Shown one piece after another: positions 1 to 11,105 of a stretch of DNA of 64,000 bases. Where the stretch lies: assembly GCA_961205875.1 (NCBI GenBank), contig OY540821.1, positions 496,001 through 560,000 of the forward strand, in the 5' to 3' direction. Position numbers and translations under genes: made by a program. Below the pieces are notes generated by a model. The model was not told the DNA's origin. It was given only the letters and a program-made list of their open reading frames with translations, and ran no database searches. Position 1 is the first letter of the stretch, and every line of letters begins with the position of its first letter. The DNA comes from Sialis fuliginosa (lineage: Eukaryota; Arthropoda; Insecta; Megaloptera; Sialidae).

Positions 1-878
1 TCTTGTGCACACCACTGTCGTACTCCTTTTGATATGACACTTTTTTAACTTTAAAATACCGGTTACTTTCACTCACATATTTTGGTAATTTATTTTAGGT
101 AATAAAATTTGGTATTCAAATGTGCGACAATATATCCCACCGGTCCAGGTTAGACCCGGCTGAGATACTCGTCAGATACTGACTCAACGTTTCTGCCGTG
201 TTTGCAAATGCACGTTAGCGTTATCTCTCCATGGTATCGCGTAACGCGCCAAGTTCAAAATTCAATCTAAAAGGTATCGGCGTTAACATAGGAGATATCT
301 CAAAATGTAAAAATTATCACATAATTATCGTCAGATTTGATTTAATTTGATAATTATCGTTGATTTGATTTTTTAATTATACATTTATTAAAAATTGTTA
401 AATGTAATATAAAATATAACATTTTATTTTTTGCTTTTTTTTAGATTTATATGTTTTATATTAAAGAAAAACTGAAAATAATAATTCTATACTAACAATA
501 AGTATAGCTGTAGGACAGGTTTGTGTAATTTATTAATTTGAAATAGAAACAGAAGATATCGGATGACATTTCATCAAACCGATTGTAATATTGAATTTGG
601 TTTTTATCAGTAATTGAGAAAACATAGGTAGGTATATACAGAAATTAAATTTTGTTGAGAAAGTAAATGTACCTACAATCTACGCAATGTTTTTAAATTA
701 TGTTATGTTAACAAGATTATTTAAAATGCAAGCAAATGGATTCATCATTTTATTCAGCAACTTTATGAAGAAATTTGGCTGGAATCAAACTGCCTTGGAA
801 CGACTTCTATTGTGACATTATGTGGACAGCATTCGAGTAATTTTTTAGATAAACTTTCTGAACAATCTTATATATCGA
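1..878. other. No gene recognised
   Basis: AT-rich sequence without a convincing exon. Positions about 345-600 are part of a dispersed repeat found again near 16950-17150; the rest holds nothing I recognise. Confidence 0.6.
345..600 (+). repeat. Dispersed repeat, copy 1
   Basis: About 250 bp match 16950-17150 in the same orientation with scattered indels, including the shared stretch around the words GAAACAGAAGATATCGG. No coding potential is visible; the superfamily is unknown. Confidence 0.7.
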
Positions 879-1757
879 CTAGCTGGGCCCACGCGGCTTC
901 GCTCGCGTAGACTACGGAATTATTGTTTAGGATTTTTGAAAAATATAGTTTAAATAATTAAGTACAAACACGATTAGTTATTATTGTAATAATAATTTAT
1001 CAATACCTAAATTACCTAACAAAAACGAATCAGAAGAAAAAAGTACAAATAATTTGTGTTCTGTTTAAATTTAAATGTTAATTATTGAAAACAAAATAAA
1101 CACAAACGATCAGCCGAGGGACTCCGAATAACAACCGAGCGTACGCGAATCCAGTCTGATGTACTTGCTTCGATGCGGCACGACACCATACATTTAAGAT
1201 ATTATCTTTATAAATATATTTTAAGATATTTTCTAAACTATACGACCAAATTGGATGCTGTAAATGGCAAACTATATCTACATTAAGTACTTATGACGAT
1301 GAAATCATTTATTTCGATATGGATTAATGTTTTGCAGGTCATAAGTCCATGTAAACAAAACCCAAATATTTTATGTTTTCTTTGTAACATAAAAGCAGTC
1401 ATTGTGGCTAAAATATAAAAGTTAGACATATGGTGTCGCGGACTTAATTGAAGAACTTTTGATTCTACACAATTCTTTATTACATTATTTTGTTCTATAT
1501 TGAACGGTTTAGGCAGCGTATTACAAAACAGCGCGCCGACGGCAAAATTTTTTCCGACTTGATTTACTATTATCGTCACTGCTTTGTTGTTATGTTACCT
1601 AACGTAAAAAAATATAGCCTATAACCTGGCCAGAGAACGTACCTATGAATTAAAAAAAAAACTCGTAAATCGGATAAGTGGTTCTCGAGTGATAAGGTAA
1701 CTAACGGACAGACAGACAGACAGACAGAGAGACGTTGAGCTTTATATATATTAAGGA
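879..1757 (-). mobile_element. Non-autonomous Helitron-like element
   Basis: On the minus strand the element starts with TCCTTAATATATA and ends with CTAG, flanked by A on the 5' side and T on the 3' side, as Helitrons insert. Just before CTAG is the short hairpin ACGCG-AGCGAAGC-CGCGT. Near the 5' end is a (GTCT)n tract. A second copy, nearly the same over its whole length, lies at 3351-4238. No Rep/helicase is encoded; open frames inside are short and uninformative. Confidence 0.75.
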
Positions 1758-2206
1758 TGTACTTTTAATATGAAAATCATTCAAATAATGACGCCCAATA
1801 TACTATCGTGCAAGTAATTTCCAAATACCAAATGACTCTTATTACATGTAATTTTAAATTGTATTTGTCGATGAGCGCAATATGTATCTGTTTTGTGACA
1901 ATAAATTAAAAACTTTAAAAAATATATTAGGTATATAATAAATTGTGAGTAAACATGTGTATATTTAACAAAATTGATGATGATGATTGCAGATTGTTGT
2001 CGGCTGGATAGTTCCTTTTCCAACAGCTCAGTGGTGTTTTATATTATGTTTTCGTGTTTAGTGAATTAACAGGGATACAAGATGGAAAGGGAATGTGCTG
2101 ATGGGCCGATCATCGCAGGTTGACACGTACATGATGGCCGGGCACAGGGGATGTGTAGGTTGGGAGCTACTAGGGAAGGGTTGACATTTATCTTATATAC
2201 TCATTT

Positions 2207-3350
2207 CTATAATTTTAAGTTACATTTATTCAAAAAGTTGATAATGTGATTATAGCTTGCTTTGTTTTTTAATATTTCCTTGTATTCTTCCGTATTTATT
2301 TTTTCTTTTTTTAATTCTTTTCTTTCGTTTTTGTACCTGGTACATTTTATGATTAGGTGTTCGGCATTACACATTGATTTTTGATCACATTGACAGAATG
2401 GAGTAGGTATTATTCCCATGCGGTGTAGGTGTTGTGGTGTATTCAGGTGGTTGAATCTTAATCTTGTAATGGTTGAAATGTTGTTTCTTGATTTTATTGT
2501 TTGCTGCCCTACAAACCACGTTTTTTGGGTATTATTGGTTGAATTTCCCCATAAAATCTTCCTTTGATTCTGGAAGAGATTGAGTACTCTTCTTGCCATG
2601 TTGAATATGATTGTTCCTTTATATTTGCTCTCACGTCTGTATGTGGCAGGAGTATATTTTCTATTTCAGTTTTGTTCTTTGCTTCATTTGCTAATCTGTC
2701 AGCTGTTTCGTTTCCTTGGATGTTGCAATGACTTTTTCCCCATATGAACTTGATTTGTTTATTGTTTTCTTCGTAGGATCTGGTAATGTTGATAATATCC
2801 ATTATGATGTAGTTGTTAATCGTTTTTTTATTTTGCAGTGTTAGAAGTACGCTTCTTGAATCCGTGATGATTATTATTTGTTTATGTGTCGAGTACAGGT
2901 AGTCTTGAAGCGCTGTTCTTATGGCTACTGCTTCTGCTGTATAAATCGTCATATTTTTGTTTAATTTCATAAGTATCGCTTTTTTGTCTGCCGGTGAGAA
3001 GTATGCCGCCCCTACATATTCTTCTGTTTTCGATTTGGAGCCGTCTGTATACACTTGGACTCCTTCTGGCCATCGTTCATGTATGATGTGTTCAAATATT
3101 GTCGCATCTTCACTTGCTTCATGGAATATGTCTAAATGTATTTCCATTTCTGTTTTGTGTAGCGCTGGATGGTAGTCGTAACGTATTGAGTTTACTGTTC
3201 TATATATTTGAAATTGTTTCGTGAAATGTAAGCTTTCAACTAGGATCGGTGTTGGTTTTTTATCCCAGTATTTTTTTGTGTTTATCAGTGTTGTGAGTTT
3301 TTCCAGTTGTTCATTGATAGGATGTGTGATTATCGCACTTTTATTTAAAA
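2207..3350 (-). pseudogene. LINE ORF2: RNase H and CCHC segment
   Basis: Open from the Helitron boundary at 3350 to about 2509, then shifted into another frame to the stop at 2207. RNase H landmarks are in order: YTDGSK (first Asp), YTAEAVAIRTAL (Glu), IITDSRSVLL (second Asp) and NETADRLANEA (last Asp), so the catalytic acids survive. After the frameshift comes a CxC...H...C motif (residues CQCDQ to LIIKC) typical of Jockey/I-type ORF2 C-termini. The protein would act with the reverse transcriptase in target-primed insertion. No start codon belongs to this piece; it continues the frame at 4240-4563. Confidence 0.85.
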
Positions 3351-4238
3351 CTAGCTGGGCCCACGCGGCTTCGCTCGCGTAGACTACGGAATTATTGTTT
3401 AGGATTTTTGAAAAATATAGTTTAAATAATTAAGTACAAACACGATTAGTTATTATTGTAATAATAATTTATCAATACCTAAATTACCTAACAAAAACGA
3501 ATCAGAAGAAAAAAGTACAAATAATTTGTGTTCTGTTTAAATTTAAATGTTAATTATTGAAAACAAAATTAACTCAAACGTCAGCCGAGGGACTCCGAAT
3601 ATCTACCGAACGTAAGCGAATCCAGTCTGATGTACATCGCTTCGATGCGGCACGACACCATACATTTAAAATGTTACCTTTATAAATATATTTTAAGATA
3701 TTTTCTAAACTATACGACCAAATTGGATGCTGTAAATGGCAAACTATATCTACATTAAGTACTTATGACGATGAAATCATTTATTTCGATAAGGATTAAT
3801 GTTTTGCAGGTCATAAGTCCATGTAAACAAAACCCAAATATTTTATGTTTTTTTTGTAACATAAAAGCAGTCATTGTGGCTTAAATATAAAAGTTAGACA
3901 TATCGTGTCGCTGACTTAATTGTAGAACTTTTGATTCTACACAATTCTTTAATACATTATTTTGTTCTATATTGAACGGTTTAGGCAGCGTATTACAAAA
4001 CAGCGCGCCGACGGCAAAATTTTTTCCGACTTGATTTACTATTATCGTCACTGCTTTGTTGTTATGTTACCTAACGTAAAAAAATATAGCCTATAACCTG
4101 GCCAGAGAACGTACCTATGAATTAAAAAAAAAAACTCGTAAATCGGATAAGTGGTTCTCGAGTGATAAGGCAACTAACGGACAGACAGACAGACAGACAG
4201 ACAGACAGAGAGACGTTGAGCTTTATATATATTAAGGA
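3351..4238 (-). mobile_element. Helitron-like element inside LINE ORF2
   Basis: Second copy of the 879-1757 element, with the same TC start and the same hairpin plus CTAG end. Left flank ends in A (3350) and right flank starts with T (4239). Deleting 3351-4238 joins the two LINE halves in frame, so insertion was precise at AT with no TSD. A (CAGA)n tract near the 5' end is longer than in the first copy. Confidence 0.88.
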
Positions 4239-4239
4239 T

Positions 4240-4563
4240 GAATCTCCTGGCTAACATTGATCTTCTAATGTGTAGCGGCATCTCTCTGGCTTCAGCTAAC
4301 AGTGCGTTCACAGGTGTGCTTTTGATTGCTGCTAAGGCTATTCGTATTGCCTTGAATTGTATTTTATCTAGCTTGCTTGTTGTCGATTTTGGTGCATTAT
4401 GATATAGAAAACATCCGTAATCCATTCTTGATCTTATTAATGATCTATATATTAGAAGGGCAATTTGTGGGTCAGCTCCCCACCACTTATTGGTAGTTGC
4501 TCTCATTATGTTCATTGATTTTTTGCTAATGTGTTCTATGTGTTCCTTCCATGTTATTAACAA
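4240..4563 (-). pseudogene. LINE ORF2: C-terminal part of reverse transcriptase
   Basis: About 108 codons with the TWKEHI block, MDYGC and the thumb-like RIALAAIKSTP segment seen in Jockey/I reverse transcriptases. The polymerase active site (YADD) is missing because the element is truncated. The frame runs into the Helitron at 4238 and resumes at 3350. Confidence 0.85.
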
Positions 4564-4652
4564 AATTAATTTATTAATTAATAATTAAGGTCCGCATGTC
4601 TAATTAACAAATGGTCACATAATACTGTACGAGTAATACTTTATATTAAAAA

Positions 4653-5679
4653 CTAGCTGCTACCCGCGGCTTCGCTCGCGTAAATTTTGTAACCCCCATC
4701 TTAATGATATTTTTTCCGCCGGATCGAGTGACGCTAATTACATACAACCACTCATATGTAAGAGTGTGAAATATAAATTTTTTCTATATTTTAGTTTTCA
4801 TTCATTATGCAAAATCGCAAATATCTCGACTGCTATGCGAGATAGGTTTTTTTTTCTTCTATATACCCCATGTATAAATACCCGACCCCTGTGGTATTTT
4901 TCCCGCCGGATCTAATAAAACTAATTACTACCCTTCATATGTAACAAGGGGTGAAATATTTATTACTAAAAAAAAATTCCCATACAAATTTTTCAACCCT
5001 TTTGCAATCCCTTAAGGGTTGAATTTTCGGGATACGAAGTAGCCTATGTTCTTCCTCGGGATGCAAGATATCTCACTGCCAAATTTCATCAAGATCGTAA
5101 AACGGTTTAGCCGTGAACAGGTAAAAAATAGACAGACTGAGAGATACACTTTTGCATTTATATTATAAGTCTTGACTTCTATGTAAGATAAGGGGTTGTT
5201 TTGTCCCTCTAATAACCCCTCTGCCGTAGTATTTTTCTCGCCAGATCGAATGTAACCAATTACAACCCTTCATATGAGACAGGGGGTGAAATATTAAATT
5301 TTTCTTATTTTTAGTTTTCTTCCATTATACAAAATCGTAAATATCTTGGTTCCTATGCGAGATTGAGGGTTGTTTTCCCCCTGAAACCTCCATCCCCGTG
5401 GTATTTTTCCCGCCGGATCGAATAAAACCAATCACAACCCTTCATATGTAACGGGGGGTAAAATATTAATTACTAAGAAAAATCAAAAATGTTCCACCCC
5501 CTTGCAATTTCCTAGGGGTTGCATTTTCGAGATACGAAGTGCCTATGTCCATCCTCGGGATGCAAGCTATCTTACTGCCAAATTTCATTAAGATCGGTTC
5601 AGCGGTTTAGCCGTGAAAAGGTAACAGACAGACAGAGAGACAGACAAACACACTTTCGCATTTATAATATTAGTATGGA
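4653..5679 (-). mobile_element. Helitron-like element, second subfamily
   Basis: Minus-strand start TCCATACTAATATTA and end CGCGGGTAGCAGCTAG with A and T flanks. Internally it looks like two end-to-end partial units: an internal copy of the 5' region lies near 5105-5170. Related to 14718-15706. No coding sequence recognised. Confidence 0.75.
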
Positions 5680-6700
5680 TTTATTAATATTATATACCTA
5701 CCTACATTTTGTATTAAAATTGATGAACCTTTTTTAAATCAAATATAGTTGTAAATTGAATTAACTTTGTCACTTTTAGATGCACGATGTTCAGATCACA
5801 GAGACAGATGTACAAATTCATACAACAATCAAACAAAATATCATTTAAAATTACGACAATGTTAATTATTAATTAAATAAATTCTTCTAATATTTATACA
5901 ATTAATACAATAAAATACCTATGTAGGTAAAAATATTGATATATCAATAACTTTAAGTTTTAAATTTTAATGTATTACCTATGTTATGCCGAATATTAGT
6001 CATTCGAATGCTGTGATTGTTTGTCTCCAATTTTTTTGACAAATTTATGTACAAAAATTTTAATTATTTATTACTTTAGAGTTGTGCATATTTTTCATTC
6101 GTTATGTTCTTTATATTTCTTTTTTGTCATATTTTATTCTTCATATAAAACACATTTACTTCAAAATTTTAAATGGCCACTGACATTTAAAAATAATAAA
6201 TAAAATATAATGTATCCATAGTTACGACATTTGCAATTAATTTAGTAAATGCTTAAAGCGCATTATATGTAAACGTATTTTGTTTATTTTCTCCTCTTTA
6301 ACATATCTTTTTCAAAAATCAGACACGGGTTCATGGTTGTCAATTAACCAAAGTATTTGAAAAAAATTAAAAAAATCTAATATCGGTTTTCGTTTTGATA
6401 CTTTTTTACATCAAAACTTTTTTTTTCCTTTTTTTTCATTTTTTTTAAATCTGAAATTTGAACCTTACATTATATCGCCCAAGGAATATAAAAAAAATAA
6501 TAAAAAAATTGTAACTTTTTTTTTGAAAATTTGGGGGCCCCTTGTTACCCTATTTACAAACTTATTCAAAAAAGGCCCACTAGTTGTTATTTTTTACCCC
6601 CAAGGAATGTATATACCAAATGTCAAGGTTCTCCGATGAGTGGAAATGGTCAAAAAAATGATTATCAGTCAGGGCACTTCGTTATATATTAAAAATATTA
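5680..6700. repeat. 1-kb dispersed repeat, copy 1
   Basis: Matches 15885-16920 in the same orientation over about 1 kb, from a shared TTATTAATATTATATACC start to a shared end near TTCGTTATATAT. Both copies lie next to the 5' end of a Helitron of the second subfamily. Short open frames do not look coding. Confidence 0.75.
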
Positions 6701-6796
6701 ATAATGTTTTTACATAACCTCTTATTATTGTTTTCATAATGAAATAATTTTAAATTTTACAAATCATATCATTCGAAAATACACATTATGGTTATA

Positions 6797-7167
6797 CAGT
6801 AGAGCATCGATTATCCGAATACCGATCAACTAAAACATTGGTTAACCGAAAGCGTCCCAGTCGACAAATTCTTTGCACGCAATGTAAAATGTAAAAGCGA
6901 GTGACAGCTCTGAACTAAAGAAAATTTTGGATTTCTTTTCCTAAACTGAAGGCCCACTTTAATTTATTGCTTTATGTAAAGTTATTTGTAAGATGTGTGA
7001 TACAAAATATATACAGTTTTGTGTTTAATATCACTTTTTCTTTGTTTCATATTGCTCTTATGGCACTGATAATTTTTTTTTTCCTAATTGATCAGTTATC
7101 CGAAATATCAGTTAACCGAACACCCCCCGCCAGTCCCATATTGTTTTGAATAATCGATGCTCTACTG
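6797..7167. mobile_element. pogo/Tigger-like MITE
   Basis: Terminal inverted repeats starting CAGTAGAGCATCGATTAT; the left end follows TA and the right end is followed by CA, read as a mutated TA. Internal TTATCCGAA-like subterminal words resemble pogo/Tigger termini. 371 bp, no transposase. Confidence 0.65.
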
Positions 7168-7826
7168 CATCGCCAGCAATTATATAGAATGGCAACTCAA
7201 AATATTTATTTTTCGGTATATCACAGTATTATAACTTTTTTAATAAAAATGTCATCATTTGTTTGTAAAACTATTTTAATTATTTATTAATCAATAATGT
7301 TATTGAAGAAATATTAAAGGAGTTTATTGTGTGAATACCACATTAACAAATACATAAAATATATTATATTTATTGGATATTTAAATTTTAAGTTTCTCTA
7401 AAAGAATAATTAATGACAGATAAAAAATTTCATGACTATATTAAATAAAAATTTAACTAATCAATTTTCATATTTATTTTAGTATATGTATAATATAATA
7501 AATAAAAACAACTTGTTTGTCTAAACGTCATAAATTATATATTAAGAATATTTATAAACGCAAGCTTTCGATTCATAGAACAAAATGTAAGAACGATATG
7601 TACCTACCTATAATTGCCAGCTAGGTATATTTATAAACAAAATACTTTATATATTTCAGTTAGTACCTATAATTTTTGTAAATGAAATAAATTATTCAAG
7701 ACATATCTTATACACTGTTTAAAATTTGTAAACTTTTTGAAATTCATAAATTTATCTAATATAAAATAAAACACGTTTTCAAATATAAAACAACAAATAT
7801 ATATTAATTAATATAAATTACATACT
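7168..7826. other. No gene recognised; 3' flank of the RGG gene
   Basis: AT-rich, no recognisable element. The part next to 7827 would hold the 3' UTR of the minus-strand gene at 7827-8298; I could not pick a convincing poly(A) signal. Confidence 0.5.
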
Positions 7827-8298
7827 CTATGACATGTAAATATTAATAACTGATGGTCCCGGAGCACCTTTATTTGTGGTGCGGTGTGCACCACCGCGAC
7901 CACGTTTATAAAAACCGCGGGAACCGCGGTATGCGCCACCGCGACCACGTTTACTACCGCGGTGTGGCCCGGCACCACCTTTAAATTTTATCCAATAGTT
8001 TTTATTTTTATTTTTATTTGTTTGTTTTTCTGGTTCATGTTCATTCTCTCTGAAACAAGAAAATACAAATATTACAAAACTACTTACAAAAAAAATTTAC
8101 AAAAAACTGCTTACTTAATTTTTTTTTTTCGGATTTTTCATTTGTAGATTTATTTTCTATTTCGTTTCTGAAAAATATTTTTTTTTAAATAAACATTGTA
8201 TCATTAATAAACTATATAAATAAATTAAATTAAATTATTAAAACTTACATATCTGGCATTTTTTCGTCCTCGACTTTTTCTATTGTGACTTTTTCCAT
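7827..8298 (-). CDS. Small spliced RGG-box protein (108 aa)
   Basis: Three exons on the minus strand: 8298-8249, 8167-8114 and 8049-7827. Introns are 81 and 64 bp with GTAAGT/TTTTTCAG and GTAAGC/TTGTTTCAG sites, and the phases (2, then 2) join one open frame ending in TAG. The product starts with an acidic-basic, Lys/Glu/Asn-rich half (residues 1-52, beginning MEKVTIEKVEDEK), then an Arg/Gly-rich half with a duplicated KRGRGGA[YH]R unit and other RG dipeptides, and ends PSVINIYMS. RGG/RG tracts generally bind RNA and are arginine-methylation targets, so an RNA-binding or nucleolar role is an inference; I recognise no family. The RGG exon uses GC-rich Gly and Arg codons, unlike the AT-rich surroundings. 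Alternative: an exon set of a larger gene or a chance match, which the two consistent introns make unlikely. Confidence 0.72.
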
Positions 8299-9350
8299 TT
8301 TTTATATCAATGAAATGTTTTATTAAATTTCATTTGTTCTTTAATTTTTTTAAACGATGCCTTTGATCTAACTTGATTTTAAAAAGTTTAAAAATTCAAG
8401 TTTTAAACCATTTTTTTAAATATATAATTGGTTTGAAACTTGAATGAAGCGTCACCTTGCGTCACCTGTTTATAATTTTGTACGTCTGAAAATGTTTGTG
8501 TGTTTTGAAAATTGTTAAAGAGATATATAAGATAGGAGATATCACAAAAGTGAAAATTATCACATAATTATCGTCAGACAGGTATGTCAACATAATACTT
8601 TTGATTTGAAACCATTATTTTAGGGAATGCTACAATAAAAATTTAAAGATGTTATGTATTGAGTGTTTGTTCAGCGCGTGGAAGTTATAGATTAGGTAAC
8701 AAGCACACCATTTTTGTAACACATATCTGTCGTATTTTTTTTTCCTAAAAATACATTAAAGTACATTTATCAAATTTTAAAATAATTTTTTTTTGAAGTA
8801 GGTACATATTAATATTTTTCAATTTATGTTGACCTTCATATTTGTTACACCTCTACTCGTATATGTACATATAGTGAACACAGATCTTTTACAAACCAAA
8901 CTGATGATAATTGAAAATTGCAATTTACCTAAAAAAATAATTTGATTTTTTATTACAATATTAATAACAATAGTATGTAAATAATTCAAATATCTACACA
9001 CATACTTTTAGATTGGCCCTTAAATACTGCGGTATTTATTTCGATATGTTTATTAGTTCTGTAGGCATCTTCAAGACAGCTTATTATGTATGTATAAAGC
9101 GACCATATTAACTCACTTTTATTAGCTTGACCTGTAACATTGTAAGAAAATCTTACAAATCAATTTTCGCCCTCTTTTAATTTTCGTATCGAATTGAAAC
9201 ATTGCAAACTTATGCAATTATGGTGACAATACAATAATATGGTACCATCAATATTGTATGATGATAGATGCTTAAAGGGACACCTCAAGCCCTTCGAGTT
9301 TGGACTCGTTTGACTTATCTCAATGATAGGCGTGTTCTTAGTTTTTTAAA
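8299..9350. other. No gene recognised; 5' flank of the RGG gene
   Basis: AT-rich. Positions near 8535-8580 resemble the start of the dispersed repeat at about 290-340 (shared AAATTATCACATAATTATCG). No clear TATA box for the minus-strand gene. Confidence 0.5.
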
Positions 9351-9687
9351 CTATACCTTTTCAACTTCAAATTGAGACTAATCAATTTCAAATTGGGAAT
9401 AATCAATTTCAAATTGAGACTAAACAATTTCATATTGGGAATAATCAATTTCAAATTGAGACTAAACATTTTCAAATTGGGAACAATCAACTTCACTTTG
9501 AAATTAATTATTCCCAATTTGAAACTGTTTAGTCTCAATTTGAAATTGATTATTCCCAATATGAAATTGTTTAGTCTCAATTTGAAATTGATTATTCCCA
9601 ATATGAAATTGTTTAGTCTCAATTTGAAATTGATTATTCCCAATTTGAAATTGATTAGTCTCAATTTGAAAAGTTGAAAAGGTATAG
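9351..9687. repeat. Hairpin built of 21-bp palindromic tandem units
   Basis: A near-perfect inverted repeat bounded by CTATACCTTTTCAAC and its complement, with a short loop near 9500. Each arm is a tandem array of 21-bp monomers containing the quasi-palindrome CAATTTCAAATTG. Two monomer types alternate (ending GGGAATAA or GAGACTAA), giving a 42-bp higher-order unit. Because 21 is a multiple of 3, both strands stay open and translate to a heptad-like repeat; I treat these frames as by-products. Confidence 0.85.
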
Positions 9688-10619
9688 AATTTGTTTTAAA
9701 CATCAATTTTTAGGATGAAATTATAATGAATGTAAGTAAGTAAATATCATCAATAATTATGTTCGCTTTGAGTGATAACAGTTTGTTTTTTAATGATAGT
9801 TTGGACTTTCTCTCCATTATAACCAGTACATTTTGATGAATTTTTTGAAATGCTTTAATTATATAGACAATTTATATACAAATGAAATTAATAAAATAAA
9901 ATATGTTTCTGAACTTGGGGGTTTCAGGTGTGCTACAATGATACTTATGAAATAATTTTTTTAAATTTTTTGCTTGTTTTTCGATCTTGGCCAATTGTCC
10001 GTTTTCTCTTTAAACTATTTAATTTATCTGTTTTCATTGTTTTATTTAAATATTTAATTCTAATAAATGTACGTTGCAATATAAAAGTATCTTCAGGAAA
10101 ATTGTATTTTTGAATTATAGCACTGATTAATTTTTTTGTTACGCCAGATCCTTTATTTAATTTGTTTTTGTGGTATTCTAAAAATATATTATTCAGTAAT
10201 TTTGCTTGGGATAACCATTCTTCACTGGGCTCGGTTAATCCTCCAAATGAAAGACTTTGTAACCAAGAAGGTAGCGTATAGTTATGCTCTCTTTGGATTT
10301 TTGATATTTTATTTTGATACGTGTAATTTCCTAAATACTCATATTTATTTTTTAGTTTTTTTGCCACAAAACCAGCTATGTATTCAAATCCATCAGATTC
10401 GCTGATGACTGAAATTTGAAGATTATTAGTTGGAGACAATTCACTTTTTTCTTCTGACAAATCCATTTCATCGTAATTATCATTGTTGGTGTTTATATCA
10501 AGATTGGATTTTAATACAATTTCTGCTGTGATGAACTTATCTTGAGAAATATCTACAGTATTGACGTTACTGTGGATAATACCAGAATTTTTTCCTAAAA
10601 TAATCATTCTTATTCTATA

Positions 10620-11105
10620 CAGAGTAGTTCAATAGTGCGTCCGGCTTTCCTAGCGCACTTCCCATAGGAGATAGAAAAAAAGTTTGGTACATAATATTAT
10701 TGGTTTGAAAAGATCAACGTCGAAAAATTATTTTCAACAATACAGGGTGTCCCATTTTTGTGCTATAACAAAAACAAAGATTTTTTTGAATGGAATACCC
10801 TGTAACGTTTTATGTCTTCCGATGTCGTTTCTTAACCTCTACATTAACGTCTGTTCATTTTTTAATTTAGTGACAGTGTTGCCAAATTAGAATTTTTTTT
10901 CCGAAAAATAATCCAAATTCAGGCTCAACTATAAAAAATCGTAGCGACCTAATTTTTTTTGAAGTGATGAATTTCACCCTGTATTGTTGAAAATAATTTT
11001 ACGACGTTGATCTTTTCAAACCAATAATATTATGTACCAAACTTTTTTTTCTATCTCCTATGGGAAGTGCGCTAGGAAAGCCGGACGCACTATTGAACTA
11101 GCCTG
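10620..11105. mobile_element. Tc1/mariner-type MITE in P transposase exon 3
   Basis: Ends CAG(A/G)(G/C)TAGTTCAATAGTGC as inverted repeats of about 130 bp, flanked by TA on both sides. Removing the element and one TA restores NALYR-IRMIILG of the P transposase in frame. 486 bp, no transposase of its own. Confidence 0.88.

Larger units (their letters stand above)
1975..4561 (-). mobile_element. 5'-truncated non-LTR retrotransposon with RNase H
   Basis: A LINE of the Jockey/I group on the minus strand. It begins inside the reverse transcriptase (C-terminal part at 4240-4563), continues through an RNase H domain and a C-terminal CCHC motif, and ends in a 3' UTR finishing with an (ATC)n tract near 1975-1990. 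It is 5' truncated, as usual for such elements, split by a Helitron at 3351-4238, and carries a frameshift near 2520. It cannot be active. Confidence 0.85.

Noticed and set aside
1283-1579. 98-codon open frame in the Helitron at 879-1757
   Set aside because: Lies in a non-autonomous Helitron; the second copy (3351-4238) has changes in the same stretch and no family resemblance is seen.
7884-8147. 87-codon plus-strand frame over the RGG exons
   Set aside because: Antisense shadow of the spliced minus-strand gene.
9338-9706. Long open frames on both strands at the palindromic array
   Set aside because: They follow from a 21-bp period divisible by 3.
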